From Sipunculus nudus (taxonomy: Eukaryota > Annelida > Sipuncula > Golfingiida > Sipunculidae): a DNA stretch of 64,000 nucleotides. Numbering within the stretch: the first letter of the stretch is position 1; each line of letters begins with the position of its first letter. Positions 32,630-44,426 of this stretch are shown piece after piece. The notes beneath the pieces were generated by a model that saw nothing but the letters and a program-made list of their open reading frames with translations, was not told the origin of the DNA and did not search any database. Position numbers and translations under genes: made by a program. Location: NCBI GenBank assembly GCA_026874595.1, contig CM049315.1, positions 71,216,916 to 71,280,915 on the forward strand. Reading direction: 5' to 3'.

Positions 32630-34660
32630 AGCGATCACCCATTGTCCGGCGTCCGTCTGTCCGTCCGTCCATTAACCAGGCACAAATCATAACCGCTGGC
32701 CCTGGAATCTTCTAACTTGACATCCAGTGAGCTACATTAAAACTTAGAAACCTGAAACTAGGTCTCTGTTACCCATATTTTTCGAGCTATGGGTCTCCGA
32801 AGTACCCCCTAGAATAATAAAAAAAAAAATTATACAAAAGCTAAAAAATCTGAACAACTAATGCATTGATCACCATTGATTCATTTGCATGAATAATGAT
32901 CATGGAGTGTTTCATCAGTTTCTGCAGATTGGAGGCGCCTCTTGTATTTTTTCGATTTTTACGATATTTTTTAAAGATGCGGTCATCTTGTAAACATCGC
33001 ACAAATCGTAACGACTAGACCTAGAATCTTTTATCTTGACATGCAGGGAGGCCCATGAAAAGTCTACATGGAAACCTGAAATTAGGTCTCTGTTACCCAA
33101 AACTTCTGAGCTATGGGGCTCTGAACTACCCCCCCCCCCCCCCCCAGAATAATGGAAAATTTGATACAAAAGCTCAAGTATCTGAACAACTAATGCATTG
33201 ATCACCATGATTCTTTGCTTTGATATTGGTCAATGATTTTTTTTATCAGTTTCTGCAGACTAGTGGTGCCACCTGTATTTTTACGATTTTTTTCTCTGCT
33301 TTTGAGACCTTTAAAGATGTGGTCAACTGTTCACAGGGCCAAATCGTAACCATTGGATCTGGAATCTTCTTACTTGACATCCCGGGATATCCATAAAAAA
33401 TCTCCAGGGAAACCTGAAATTAGGTCTCTGTTACCCTTATCCTCCAAGTTATGGGGCTCAGAATTACCCGCCCGAATAACTAAAAATTTGATACAAAAGC
33501 TCCAGTATCTGGATACCTAATGCATTGATCACCATGATTCTTTGCACGCATATTCTTCATGGAGTGTTACATCAGTTCTGGCTGACTGGTGGGGCCACCT
33601 TGATTTTTTTCAATTTTAAAGCATTTTCTCTCTACTTTTGAGACCTTCAAAGATGCGGTTGTATGTTAACAGGGCACAAATTGTTACCATTGGACCAGGG
33701 AATCTTCTCACTTGACACCCTCGGAGGTCCATAAAGAGATCCCCATTGAAACCCTTTCATTAGGTCTCTGTTACCCATATTCTTTGAGCTATGGGGCCCA
33801 GAAGTACCCCCAAAATAATTAAATATTTCATACAAAAGCTCCGGTATCACAACAACTAAAGCATTGATCACTATGATTCCTTGCATGCATATTCATCGTG
33901 ACGTGTTTCATCAGTTCTTGCAGACTGGTAGCGCCACCTGTATTTTCTTCGAATATATAAGCACTTTCTCTCTCATTTTTTGAGATCTTCAAAGATGCGG
34001 TCGTCTGTTAACAGGGCACAAATTGTAACCATTGGACATGGAATCTTCTGACTTGACATTCTTGGAGATCCATGAAAAATATCCTTGAAAAACCTTTAAT
34101 TAGGTCTCTGTTACCAAATATTCTCTGAGCTATGGGGCTCAGAATCCCCAGAATAATTAAAAGTTTGATACAAAAGGGTCCAGTATCTTAATTACCAATG
34201 CATTGATCACCATGATTCTTTGTATGCATATTGATCAAGAAATGTTTCGTATGTTCCTGCAGACTGGTGGCGTCACCTGGATTTTTTTTTTTCAATTTTA
34301 AAACATTTTTTTCTCTCCATTTTCGAAACCTTTCAAGATGTTGTCTTCCGTTAATAGGGCACAAATCGTAACCGTTGGTCCTAGAATCTTTTCACTTGAC
34401 ATCAAGGAAGGTCCTTGGAAGTAGCCTTGGAAAGCTGAAATTAGGTCTCTGTTACCCGTATACTGTGAGCTATGGGGCTTATAACCACCCACCAGAATAA
34501 TTGAAAATTTAAAACCAGCACAAATCATAACCATTGGACTCAGAATTTTCTAACTTCTAAGTTCCTCGAAAGTTATCCCGAAAAACCTGAAATTGGGTCA
34601 TTGTGATCTATATTCTTAGAGTTTTGGGATATGTTTGAGAACCTAATAAATAATACAAAA
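32630..34660. repeat. Tandem array 1, six units of about 340 bp
   Basis: The anchor ggtctctgtta occurs at 32761, 33085, 33423, 33763, 34103 and 34444, giving periods of 324, 338, 340, 340 and 341. A decayed partial copy is at 34596. Each unit also has cacaaatcgtaaccattgga, aatgcattgatcaccatga and a ggtggcgccacctg-like site. Short minus-strand frames across the array are repeat artefacts. A C run of about 18 lies at 33130. Confidence 0.95.
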
Positions 34661-34929
34661 TACACACAAATTGCCAGATTCCTCAGGAAAGGCTGGTTGG
34701 ATTGTCATCAAATTCGGTGTGATTATGGGTCTTGATGGACTTAAGCTAATATGCATGAACGATGATGCCACCTACATTATCTTGATTAGTTGCCTGTGCA
34801 TGAACAAAATGTCAACATGTCAGTCAACGAGCGTCATGACTTATAGGTCACATGTTAACATGTTTGATGACCTTCACCTTAATTACCTTGACCAAAGTAA
34901 TTCCATGCAAATCTGTCAGGCACAAGAAA

Positions 34930-35930
34930 GAGCAAGAAGGCGAAATTGAGAACAAAATGAAAAACAGGCACACATACTGACAAAGTGAAACATCTGAGAT
35001 AACAGAAGACTAGATATGCTGATTTAGAAGGTTAACAGAAAAGAAATGAGCAAAAGTCTATGTAGGTAAGCTTTATGGTGTTGGAGATATGTCCAAATAA
35101 TAATATGTTGTAGTGTTTTTCGCGCAGCGCCACCTAGGGGTATTTTCCTAAAATGAACAATCACTTTTGAGATATTAGTATAGGACATAGGATTTACCAG
35201 TTTCAAAAGGAATCCTGCAAAAGTGTTGCTTATAGAATGCTAAATGTAAGACGCATAAACCCGAAAGCAGGCGAAATTGAGGACTACTGACAAACAGTAG
35301 ACATACTGACAAAGTGACACATATAAAATAACAGATTACTAAATAAGCTTATGGAGAAGGTCAAGTGGAATTAAATGAGCTATAGTTTATGTAAGTAAGG
35401 TTTATAGTTATGGCTATATGGCAAAAAAATGATATATTGTTGTGTTTCTAGTGCAGCGCCCCCTTGCAGCTATTTTCAGAAAATGAAAATCACTTGCGAG
35501 ATATTAGTATTAGACATAAAATGTACAAGTTTCAAAATGATTCCTGGAAAATTGTGGCCTGAAGAGTGCTGTAAGATGCAAGAACCAGCAAACATACGAA
35601 ATTGAGGGCAACTGGCAAACAGACAGACATACTTACAAAGTGAAACAAAATAGAGGACAGTCGACCTGGTAATGGAGAAAGCCCAGAGGAAGAAATTGGC
35701 CCTAAGTTTGTAACGATTGGTCTAAAATTGACGAAGTTATGACGAAAAACGCTTTCGACCTATATCTGTTACTTTGACCTTGGACCGATAATGACAAAAA
35801 TCAATGGGTTTCGGGGACAACTGGTTTAATATCAACTGTGTAAGTTTGAAAGTGATTGCAGAAAAATTGTGCATTTAGGTTCGAGACAGACGGACGAAAA
35901 AACAACTGACAAACATGCTTGCCGAAATCG
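34930..35930. repeat. Tandem array 2, units of about 330 bp
   Basis: The anchor cgaaattgag occurs at 34941, 35272 and 35597 (periods 331 and 325). Shared blocks include actgacaaagtga, gcagcgcc at 35124 and 35453, and gagatattagtat. The third unit decays after about 35700. Confidence 0.9.
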
Positions 35931-36091
35931 AAGATTTCCTGCAGCAAACAATGTCGTGAAGAAGTGGAAGGGCAAGTCAATAAACTAAGTCAATAAAGGT
36001 GGCACAGCCTGCAGGGTCCACTGAAATACGAGTCACAAAATATAGTAGCAATTTCAGAGAAATCTGGCCTTTTGTATAAAATTTTAGTCTT

Positions 36092-36446
36092 GGGCTAAAA
36101 AGGTTTGGTTCTCAGGCACTTTTTTCAGAAATCAATGCGGGCGGGCGTTTTATTTTTATTTTAATTTTGTTTGTAAGTTTTGATAAAAATATCAAATTAT
36201 AAGGGAAAATCCCGATAATATAAAAAATTGTTTTGCTAAACAAGTAAAAGCACTACGTAACAAAGGAAATTTTATCAAAATTATAATATTTTATCTTCTT
36301 GTAAGAAATGTCCAAGCGGCTGGAGCTTAAAATTGGTAAGTTTCTATAGAAAATTAAAATAAAAAATTTTGATGCGTGGGTTTAAATTCGACGCGGGCGG
36401 TGCCTGAGAACATCAATTTTTTTTTTTTTTTTTTTTTGCCTTAGGC
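36092..36446 (-). mobile_element. MITE family copy A (inverted relative to B)
   Basis: Ends are ggtttggttctcaggcac on the left and ggtgcctgagaac with a T run and gccttag on the right. Internal gcgggcgggcg and cgcgggcgg stretches match copies B, C and D in inverse order. It has no coding capacity and is about 355 bp long. It abuts copy B head to head. Confidence 0.8.
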
Positions 36447-36752
36447 CCACTAAAAATAATAAAAGGTATGGTTCTTAGGCACCGCCCGCGTCAGTTTTAA
36501 CCCCCCGCATCAACATTATTTATTTTGATTTTTATCTTTCAAGAAGATAAAATAATAAAAAATTTGCTAAGATTTCCTTTGTAGTATGGTGGTTTTACCT
36601 GTTTAGCCATAACATTCTGTAATTTTCATGCCTTATCCTGATCATATGACATTTTTACCGAAACAAAATAAAAGGTCAAAAATAAAATATCGCCCGCCCG
36701 CACTGATTTCTGAAAAAAAAAATGCCTGAGAACCCTACATATTTTGGCCTTA
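36444..36752 (+). mobile_element. MITE family copy B
   Basis: Starts at ggccc with taaaaggtatggttcttagg and ends with tgcctgagaacc and ttttggccttag. It has the same internal order as copy D: taaccccccgcatc, ttcaagaagataaaa, cctgatcatatgacattttt, cgcccgcccgcac. Terminal inverted repeats of about 30 bp (GGCC...TATGGTTCTCAGGCA) define the family. Confidence 0.85.
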
Positions 36753-36889
36753 GCTAATTCTCAAGTTTCTGCTCGATAACTACTTGGACCATTCAGCAAG
36801 TGAAGTCTAAACTTACTGGGGCTTATGATTCATGTCTCGTTAACAAATGGATTAAGGTCTTCGCCCAATAACTCACAGTGACCTACTTT

Positions 36890-37300
36890 TCGGTTTCAAC
36901 AGAAAACCGATCAGGGCCTGTCGGCATTTGAAGTTCCTTCGCCTTACGGTTTAGATCCGAGCCCTGGTACGGTCTGACAGATGGATTCTCAAGTTTCCCC
37001 TGCGTAACTCGGTGAATACAAATCAAAATGACCTATTTTCGATTCACAGTAACCTACTTTCAGGTTTCAACAGAGTACCTAACCCCTTAGTAAACTAGTT
37101 AGCATGAGATGTCTCGGTCACAATATGTGCCCTTTTAACAGTCTCCCAGATGGATTCTGATGATCTCGCTACCTTACTGGGAGAATATAGGTAACAGGGA
37201 TCTACCTTTCGGTTTCGATTGAGAAACTATCAGTATCTGTCAGCATGTGAAGTTTGAACTTCCTGGGCCTTACGGGTCCTATTTGTGCTTTGTTAATGGA
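36890..37300. repeat. Tandem array 3, units of about 155 bp
   Basis: The phrase cctacttttcggtttcaac recurs in diverged form at about 36890, 37051 and 37200 (periods about 161 and 149). It is accompanied by acagatggattct and gcatgtgaagttt blocks. Confidence 0.75.
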
Positions 37301-37759
37301 CATACAGAATGATAGACAGATGTTGGACAAAGACCCATCCCTACAGCTCAGATCACTTTCAGTCAGCTGAGACAAATATGAAACAAAAACGAGGAGATAC
37401 TGTACATTTAAGCAAGGATCTTTAAATTTTATTCAAGAAAATGTCATTACATTGTAAATTACGTAAAGATAAAACCGAACGTCGAATATTCGGACTTTCA
37501 TTCGTACACAACACTAGTTGTTATTGAAGCATATATACACAATTATACATTCCAAGTAACATCCAATATGACCGCATATCAAATACATAATATTATATAA
37601 TATACAAATTATTTGGCACATCAACTGATTCCATATAAAATGATATATTGCTAATAATAATGACACAAAGAAATCTTAAATTTATACCTAATATATACGC
37701 CCTTATAATCAATTTACATTATGACAACGTGAAAGATATGTATATTAAAATCACCCCGT

Positions 37760-38410
37760 CACTGTTACATAAACCCTATTTTAGCAGACTTACACTGGCT
37801 GCACAAACGTTACGGATCAAATACAAACTTTCGGAACATACTTATAATACCATGAAAAGTCAGTTACCAAAATATATCGGAGATATGTTACTTATGCCAG
37901 CGGGATCTCTTCGGTCATAAAAAATAAATTTAAAATTGGTAAAACCAAAAATACAGACCAAAAACCTATGGAGAAAGACGTTTTGTTTATGCTGTACCAG
38001 TGCTGTGCAATAAACTTCATAGCAGCATCACAGAAGTAAAACACTTTCTAGTTTCAAGAAATTATACTTAAAACCTACTTTGTCAGCTCCACTTTGAACC
38101 TACATATTAGCTGCAATGATTCATAGTTGTACGCAAGTAAATTCATATTTTTTTTTACTTTTCACCTCTATCAGACTTCTCAATTCTTACTCTTATTATT
38201 CTCTCTTGTTTATAAAAAAACTTAAACCTCTTAGTCTTTTTTATGTTTAATCAGTTGACACTGCATAAGATTAAGTCATCGTGTAATTTGTATCTTGACA
38301 ATTACATATTATTCCGGTTTATTTTTATCATTATATAAAAAAATGGACATTGTAAAGCACTTTTGAACACCCTTTGAGTGAAAAAAGTGCTATATAAAAA
38401 CGGTATAAAA
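37760..38410 (+). pseudogene. 3' end of a CR1/L2-like LINE
   Basis: Frame 37648-37920 contains FSRLTLAAQTLRIKYKL and then PKYIGDMLLMPAGSLRS. These correspond to the LHWLPV-x-RI-x-YK and SRSLRS regions after the RT of CR1/L2/Jockey-type LINEs. After a frameshift the next 100 bases read NFIAASQK and FQEIILKTYF, the usual tail motif. At 38351-38400 comes tgtaaagcacttttgaac, then aaaaagtgctatataaaaa, the typical 3' terminus of this group. Only the last 650 bases remain, and the fragment is decayed. It lies just downstream of the vWD gene and points toward it. Confidence 0.65.
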
Positions 38411-38460
38411 ATTATTCTTATGTGACCATAACGGCAGAAACAGATATAAAACTTATTTTA

Positions 38461-38466
38461 TTTATT
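38461..38466 (-). promoter_or_regulatory. Candidate polyadenylation signal of the vWD gene
   Basis: AATAAA on the minus strand (TTTATT as given) lies 369 bases after the stop codon. It is the first clear one I see downstream, so the 3' UTR would be about 390 bases long. Confidence 0.45.
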
Positions 38467-38524
38467 GAGAAAAATATATACTCTGTTGCTCAAATCTTTT
38501 GTAAAAAGCCCCAGTCAGACTACA

Positions 38525-38526
<2 letters not shown>

Positions 38527-38589
<63 letters not shown>

Positions 38590-38590
38590 A
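38527..38590. repeat. (AT)n microsatellite
   Basis: AT dinucleotide run with one GT step, inside the probable 3' UTR of the vWD gene. Confidence 0.95.
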
Positions 38591-38834
38591 ATGATTAAGG
38601 ATATCATATTGATTCATCTAACGAAGCGTTGAAAATTTGGACTCGTTTATCTGATCTGCAATTAATGTCTAAAATAATATAATCATACAGTACAATGTTC
38701 TCATTTAAGGTTTTTGCAGATAAACACAGCATAACATATTCGCATATTGCCACGGTATATGTTGGTTCCTTCCATATTTAGTTCATCATCATTACAGTTC
38801 AAGTTTTATAGCCCTGTTGAAATCAGCTATCACT

Positions 38835-39510
38835 TTAATATTTTGGCGCTGATTCCATTTCCGTTTCACTTTTTGCCTTTTCTTTGCCAACCTTATAGCT
38901 GAAACATGAATACAGAATTATTTAATTATTGTGAAAATGGTAAAAAATGTTAACTTTGTATTATCTTGAAAATGTAATCTTTATATTTTATCATTTAAAG
39001 CTTATCCCATTGTTTCATAAAAAAATAAGATTTATTCAGCTACAGCTCAGACTTTGTACCCAAGATAAATCTATCAATGACTGGTTTCAATTTTAGATGT
39101 GCTGGGTCATCATTTTGCAGGAGCCTGCCTCATGTGATGTTGTTATTTCCTGTATTTAGAAGTTTATATAAAATATGATATGATGGACGACACAATACTA
39201 GTTCTGAAGACAGGAAGACAAGTCGTCTAAATAATATTGATACGATATTAAAACCATGATGGTCACTTTCGTTCATTACACCTACGGATATACCTTTTTT
39301 TCAGTACATATATTTAATGTGCGAGGTAATTCATGAATGAAGGAGAAAGAGCTTTCATGAAACTGCATGTTATTTACCGTTTACGGTAGGCTGCAAGCGA
39401 AGCAAGGGCTACAACGACAGCAGCGACCACTACCGCCAAAGGAACAACCACGGCAACCACTGGGAACCCTTGGCTCGGAGTATCAACGTTATAAGGAGAA
39501 TTACAGACGT
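38835..39510 (-). CDS. vWD gene exons: transmembrane helix and cytoplasmic tail
   Basis: Exon 39510-39378 has a hydrophobic run of about 27 residues beginning FPVVAVVVPLAVVVAAVV and ending in YRK. If the exon were read through, a stop would follow at 39376-39374 (YRKR). A good donor (CG then GTAAAT) instead joins it in phase to exon 38898-38835, which adds a charged tail starting YKVGKEKAKS and ending SAPKY at a TAA (38837-38835). Splicing thus gives a type I membrane protein with about 23 cytoplasmic residues, and intron retention would give a shorter tail. Confidence 0.85.
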
Positions 39511-42500
39511 CTGAAAATATACTTTAACGTATAGACTAATATACATTTGCGTCAAAGTTTGAAATGAATTAGTAAAATAGGTATTTTATACTTGATATTA
39601 AATAAATAATCATGGAGTGCATGATATTATCTACAGGTACCGGCTCACACAAGTCGTCCCTATGCTACTACCTTCATGGTGTTGGTAAGTATCAAATTGA
39701 ACAGTAATGCTGATAATGTAACATCAGCATTTTCTATTGAGAGTGATATATTTCTAGTTACATGACTTCATATGGGAAAAAATAACACAAGTTTAATTAA
39801 AACCAGTTTGAACTGTACTTAAACGCCGTCATGTTTTTGTTATTTGTAGTACATAGTTTTCATTGAGAAAGACCAGACAGTGTCAGTTGTAAAATGATAA
39901 ACACATTTGACATGTGATGTCTACTTATTAACTCTTTAACTTTCAGGCTGTACTGTTAATTTATGTTTACGCACGATATGTTGTTTCTAATTTTATATGA
40001 ACGCTTTACTTAACAGATTATTCTAGTAACAGACGTAGAATATAGCCTACCTTTGATTGTCCATTTTCTCTGATCAGCCAATGGGTCACATACTTGGCAG
40101 GATCCGTCTGGAAGAGGGAGTGAGTGGCCCCGCTCATAGCAGTTTTCATTTATGTAACACTGGTCCTCCTGAAAGATAAAAGGAATTATGTACGGGCTGT
40201 ACCCTTTATCACGCGATATGATGAAAAACATGTAAAAGCTCAACCTTTTTTTAAAAACTGGCTTCCTTTTTACCTTTTAGTTCTTTATGACGATTGAGGA
40301 TATGCCAAAGACTATCTTTTCAGATGAAGGCTATTTTTTTTTAATTTTCATTTTACATTTGTTTGCAGATTAGCGGCGCGTGTGAATAAGAGAACGTTCT
40401 AACCTTGAATTTATACATGCATATTTGTTAATATCTTCGCTAACATATTTACCTGAATGGACCAGCCTAGCGTGTTCAGTTCCGCATTGCATAGCTGGCA
40501 GGAGACCTGGGGATTCACGTAACCGTCTTGTTGGCAGGTGTTGTGAACCGAACATGAAGGTGTTTTCTAGCAGGTTAATTAGACGTGATTACTGTCACAA
40601 ATAAGTAGTGAAAATGTGGAATTAACAAGCATTTGTACTTATTTTATTTGCATTCTGATAAAAGGCTATGAAGTTATGATCAACGATTAATGTGGAAACT
40701 GTGGGAAAATTATTCCTTTTGGAATTTAAGCTTCACCCGGCCCTTTGATGTCAGCTGCGAGCATTGAAAAGAGGCTCATAAGACGCCATGTATTTTTAAA
40801 ATATATTTTAGGTGAATATATTTTAAAGAGTCAGACTACATATCATAGGCGCCGACAGTTTGTAAGTAAAGGCATCGGACACAAAATGTATGGTTCTCAG
40901 CTACCGTCCGCGTCAATTTTAACCCCCCCCCCCCGCATCAAAAATTTTTATTTGATTTTCATCTTTCAAGAAGATAACATAATACAATTTTGATAAGATT
41001 TCCTTTTTTTATGTAGTGCTTTTAGCCTGTTTAACAAAAAAAAATTTGTTATTATCATGCTTTTCCCTGATCATATGACATTTTTATCGAAACATACAAA
41101 AAGGTTTTGTTTTTTAAAGTGCCTGAGAACCATACTTTTTTGGCCTTACGCGAACCCTAAATGTAGGCGGGCTTGATTAGTATTCTTACTTATGACTGAC
41201 GGATACAAATTACATACGGATGATTATGATGTGATGTAATCAAGTGGCATATAGATTTATAATGTGCACCGGTATAAGTTAAGACTTGTGATAGAGAGCA
41301 TTGTCAAGAACAGAGTGGCACAGTCGCTTGTTGGGACAGCCAGGAGCCCGGAGGTATGCTCAAAAGCTAACGGTCGTAGCAGTCATTGTAAGACAGTGCT
41401 GGACATTTGTACGTATGCACGTGAATTTTGGGTCCTGTGTACTTGACTAGAAGACTTTGCTGATGTGATGTTACGTGCAAAACAGGAGCGGATCCAGGAT
41501 TTAGGAAAAGGGGGGGGGGGGGGGTCCAACCTAGGAGGACTAATGAAAATCCTAAAAAAAAGGTCATCAGGTCTGGGAAAGGGGGGGTCCAGGCCGCAAA
41601 ATTACGTCTAAAACCCCTTAAAAAAGGTTGCTTCGGGTGAAAATGGGGGGGGGGGGGGGGTCCGGACCCCTAGGAACCCCCCCCCCCCTAGATCCGCTTC
41701 TGCAAAACATGCCCAGCGCTAAAAATCGATGCAGCTATCCCTGAGGATACGTGGCAGAACTTTATACTGTTTGACACGACGAGACAGAGCTGGATTACAT
41801 ACCCGATCGAGTAAAGGTGAATATTGTTGCGCAAGGGTCAGAGATCAGTTCACTTAGCCTAGAAAATCATCGTGTCTTTACCGGGTTTCAGAAGACAGGT
41901 TACGTGAATATGCGACAAGAAGATCAGTTTTATTTTGATTTTACAATTTGATTCGTATACACTGAATATTTTATATTTTAAGAGATCAAAGATGTAGTGA
42001 TACTGAATATTTACCGGTCTGGTCCAGTCCTTGGTACTCGAAACTGGGTCACACACGGCGCACGCATCGTCTTGACTTACCGACCGCGCAGTGTAGCACA
42101 TTCCGGAAATTCTGCAGGTATTAGCCTGAAATCAATAAACCATAATGCAAGTACATAAAATCACCCCGACACGAGTGGTACAGCAAAAAGGGATTTTGCA
42201 TTAATAGCTACTTGCCAAGTGGGATAACATTTTAAAAGCGTTTCAAAATAATGTTATTTCATTATTTTATAGGCCTACACAAGTCTTTACTTTTTTAAGT
42301 AACACGTGCAGAACATTTCTCTCCGACGGTTATATCCAGCTAGCTGACTAGACGGAGAAGTCCTATAGCTTTATCCTCTTAACCATGGATTGGTTTTTGC
42401 CTACAGTTATGAACGATAAATACATATCATAAAAAGTTATTTTATGATATGACAGAATTTCCCATGACTGCTGGGCTGAATTGCATATAAATAAGATTCA

Positions 42501-44388
42501 GTTCATATCTTATTTCATTTTCAGAACTTGTAATATATTTTAAGAAAATTACCATTAGCGTGCATGATTTGCTGTATGGATCACACGTCACACAAATACC
42601 GTCGAATGCCATAATAGTGATTGGTTCACTGAAATTCTCTCGGTTGTTTGACATGGACACTTCATAGACCAGTGACATTGGGTTTTCTGGGTTGTACAGT
42701 CTCATCGTGCCTGGGGCTTCTGTGTTGTACAGCGGGCACATGACTTGTTCAAAATTAAGGTACTCGCCACTTAGATAGACCGGGTCTCGAATCTGCTGAC
42801 TAGATCCGTCTGCCATTAACTGAATACAAAGAAAATAAAGCATCCGGGTTAATAATTTAATAAATTTAAAAAAATACACGTACCATTTTACCTGCGTCAG
42901 GTGGTAATTGCATGAAGATGTTGCACTTGTGTATTCATTCATTTAACTGAACGACCTTAAAAGGAGTTTTTTTTTTATTTTATTTTCTTTATACCAGTGA
43001 AAGACCAGCCTGAACTCAGTTGTTCTTCTTTTGGCTTGCAAACTAACATATCAACTTAGAAGTCAAATAACATTTCATCTTAAGAAAGGTCAAGAAAGTA
43101 TAAATAAAATAAACGAAGGTCCGAACAGTAGATACAGCCCGTACAGTTTGATATTAACTGCTCAATATTAAAAAAAAACTTGTTCAATATACCTGAGAAT
43201 AAGCCACGTGACAAGTCAGGTTCTTCGAGTCGATGAAATTGTTACCCTGGAAAGGGATGGCTCGGCATGGTCTTTCCCGCAGATCACATCGCCCTCCATT
43301 TGAAACTTTGGTGATGTTGGGTGGTTTGTTGAAGTTGATGGAACAGTCAATGAATCCGTAACCTGAGTGGCAACTGCAGGTGCCTTCAGTGAAGAAATAA
43401 GTGTAATTTTCAATCGAGTGAGCGGAAAGGCTTTATCACGTTATTTATAAGAATTACATTTGATATTTGTACTATTACGGATGACGGATAATAAATTAAA
43501 TCCATGCAACATACCTTGCTTATTTCTCATAGAGTGTACAAGTAATTATTAGTTTTGATTAAGAATAAATATAATTACCATGATTGTTTCTTAAAGTGTC
43601 TAAATATTGATACAATTGTCAAAATTTAATACCTTTATTCACTATTTATGACCATAGAATTGTATATAGTTATAACCAATTAACACATATTTAATTAATG
43701 CAAATTTTTAATTAAAAATAAAAAAAATGTAAATTCGTTTGACAAAGCAATCTTTGCGGAAGGTAAAGAAAAAACAAATAGTCAATACAACAATTGGTTG
43801 CTGAATAATTTGATACTACCTTCCACGCAGTCTCCGTGTCCGTTGCAGTCTGAAGGACATAGTAGATCTGTGAATACAGATGGGGGTTTTTGATCGGTTT
43901 CCGGCCCCACCCACCGGGTAGTGTTCCTCCGAATCTCACTGTTACACTCCCCTCTCATCACATTTATTGAATCCATAACAAAATCAGTTCTTCCACTCAG
44001 CTATAAAAGGAGATTGTTTCATTGGATGACGATACATATTACATGCAGAAGTTTCCTGTTCGCTCAGTTAAAAATATTGAAACCAAGGAACAGGTAAAAT
44101 GGTGGGTCGGTTGAGTACGGAATAAATAGAAAAATTATAATGTTTAAAGTATAAAGGCCCAGTTATTATTCTGACCATTTAAAAAAATAACGTACGTTAA
44201 GTCACGTACCAGTATATCATTCATGCATTCTCTGATGATGGTGTCATAGTCCACGTTTCCAGTGTACGACATTGGGTTCCCGTTTGAGTGCCCAGTACTT
44301 GATCCCGGCACAGAGTTTCTGCTGATTCATTTGTCCAACCAGAAGGCCACTCTGGATCCTTATTAACCACACACACACACACACATAC

Positions 44389-44426
<38 letters not shown>

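Larger units (their letters stand above)
32597..37373. mobile_element. Composite non-coding element with palindromic inverted ends
   Basis: The left end has a near-perfect hairpin: CTCAGATGACT, loop GAA, AGTCATCTGAG. It is followed by CTATAGCGATCACCC and GTCC repeats. The right end, at 37340-37373, is the same block inverted: reverse-complemented it reads CTCAGCTGACT, GAA, AGTGATCTGAG, then CTGTAGGGATGGGTC and a TTGTCC...TCTGTC stretch. Between the ends lie three different tandem arrays and two later MITE insertions, but no transposase frame. The design (inverted ends with hairpins, internal tandem arrays) resembles non-autonomous Helitron-like or pearl-type bivalve elements. That class assignment is inference; two independent solo copies facing each other remain possible. 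Confidence 0.6.

Noticed and set aside
32915..34534. Similar short minus-strand frames with a shared sequence
   Set aside because: They repeat because the DNA is a tandem array, and each is broken differently.
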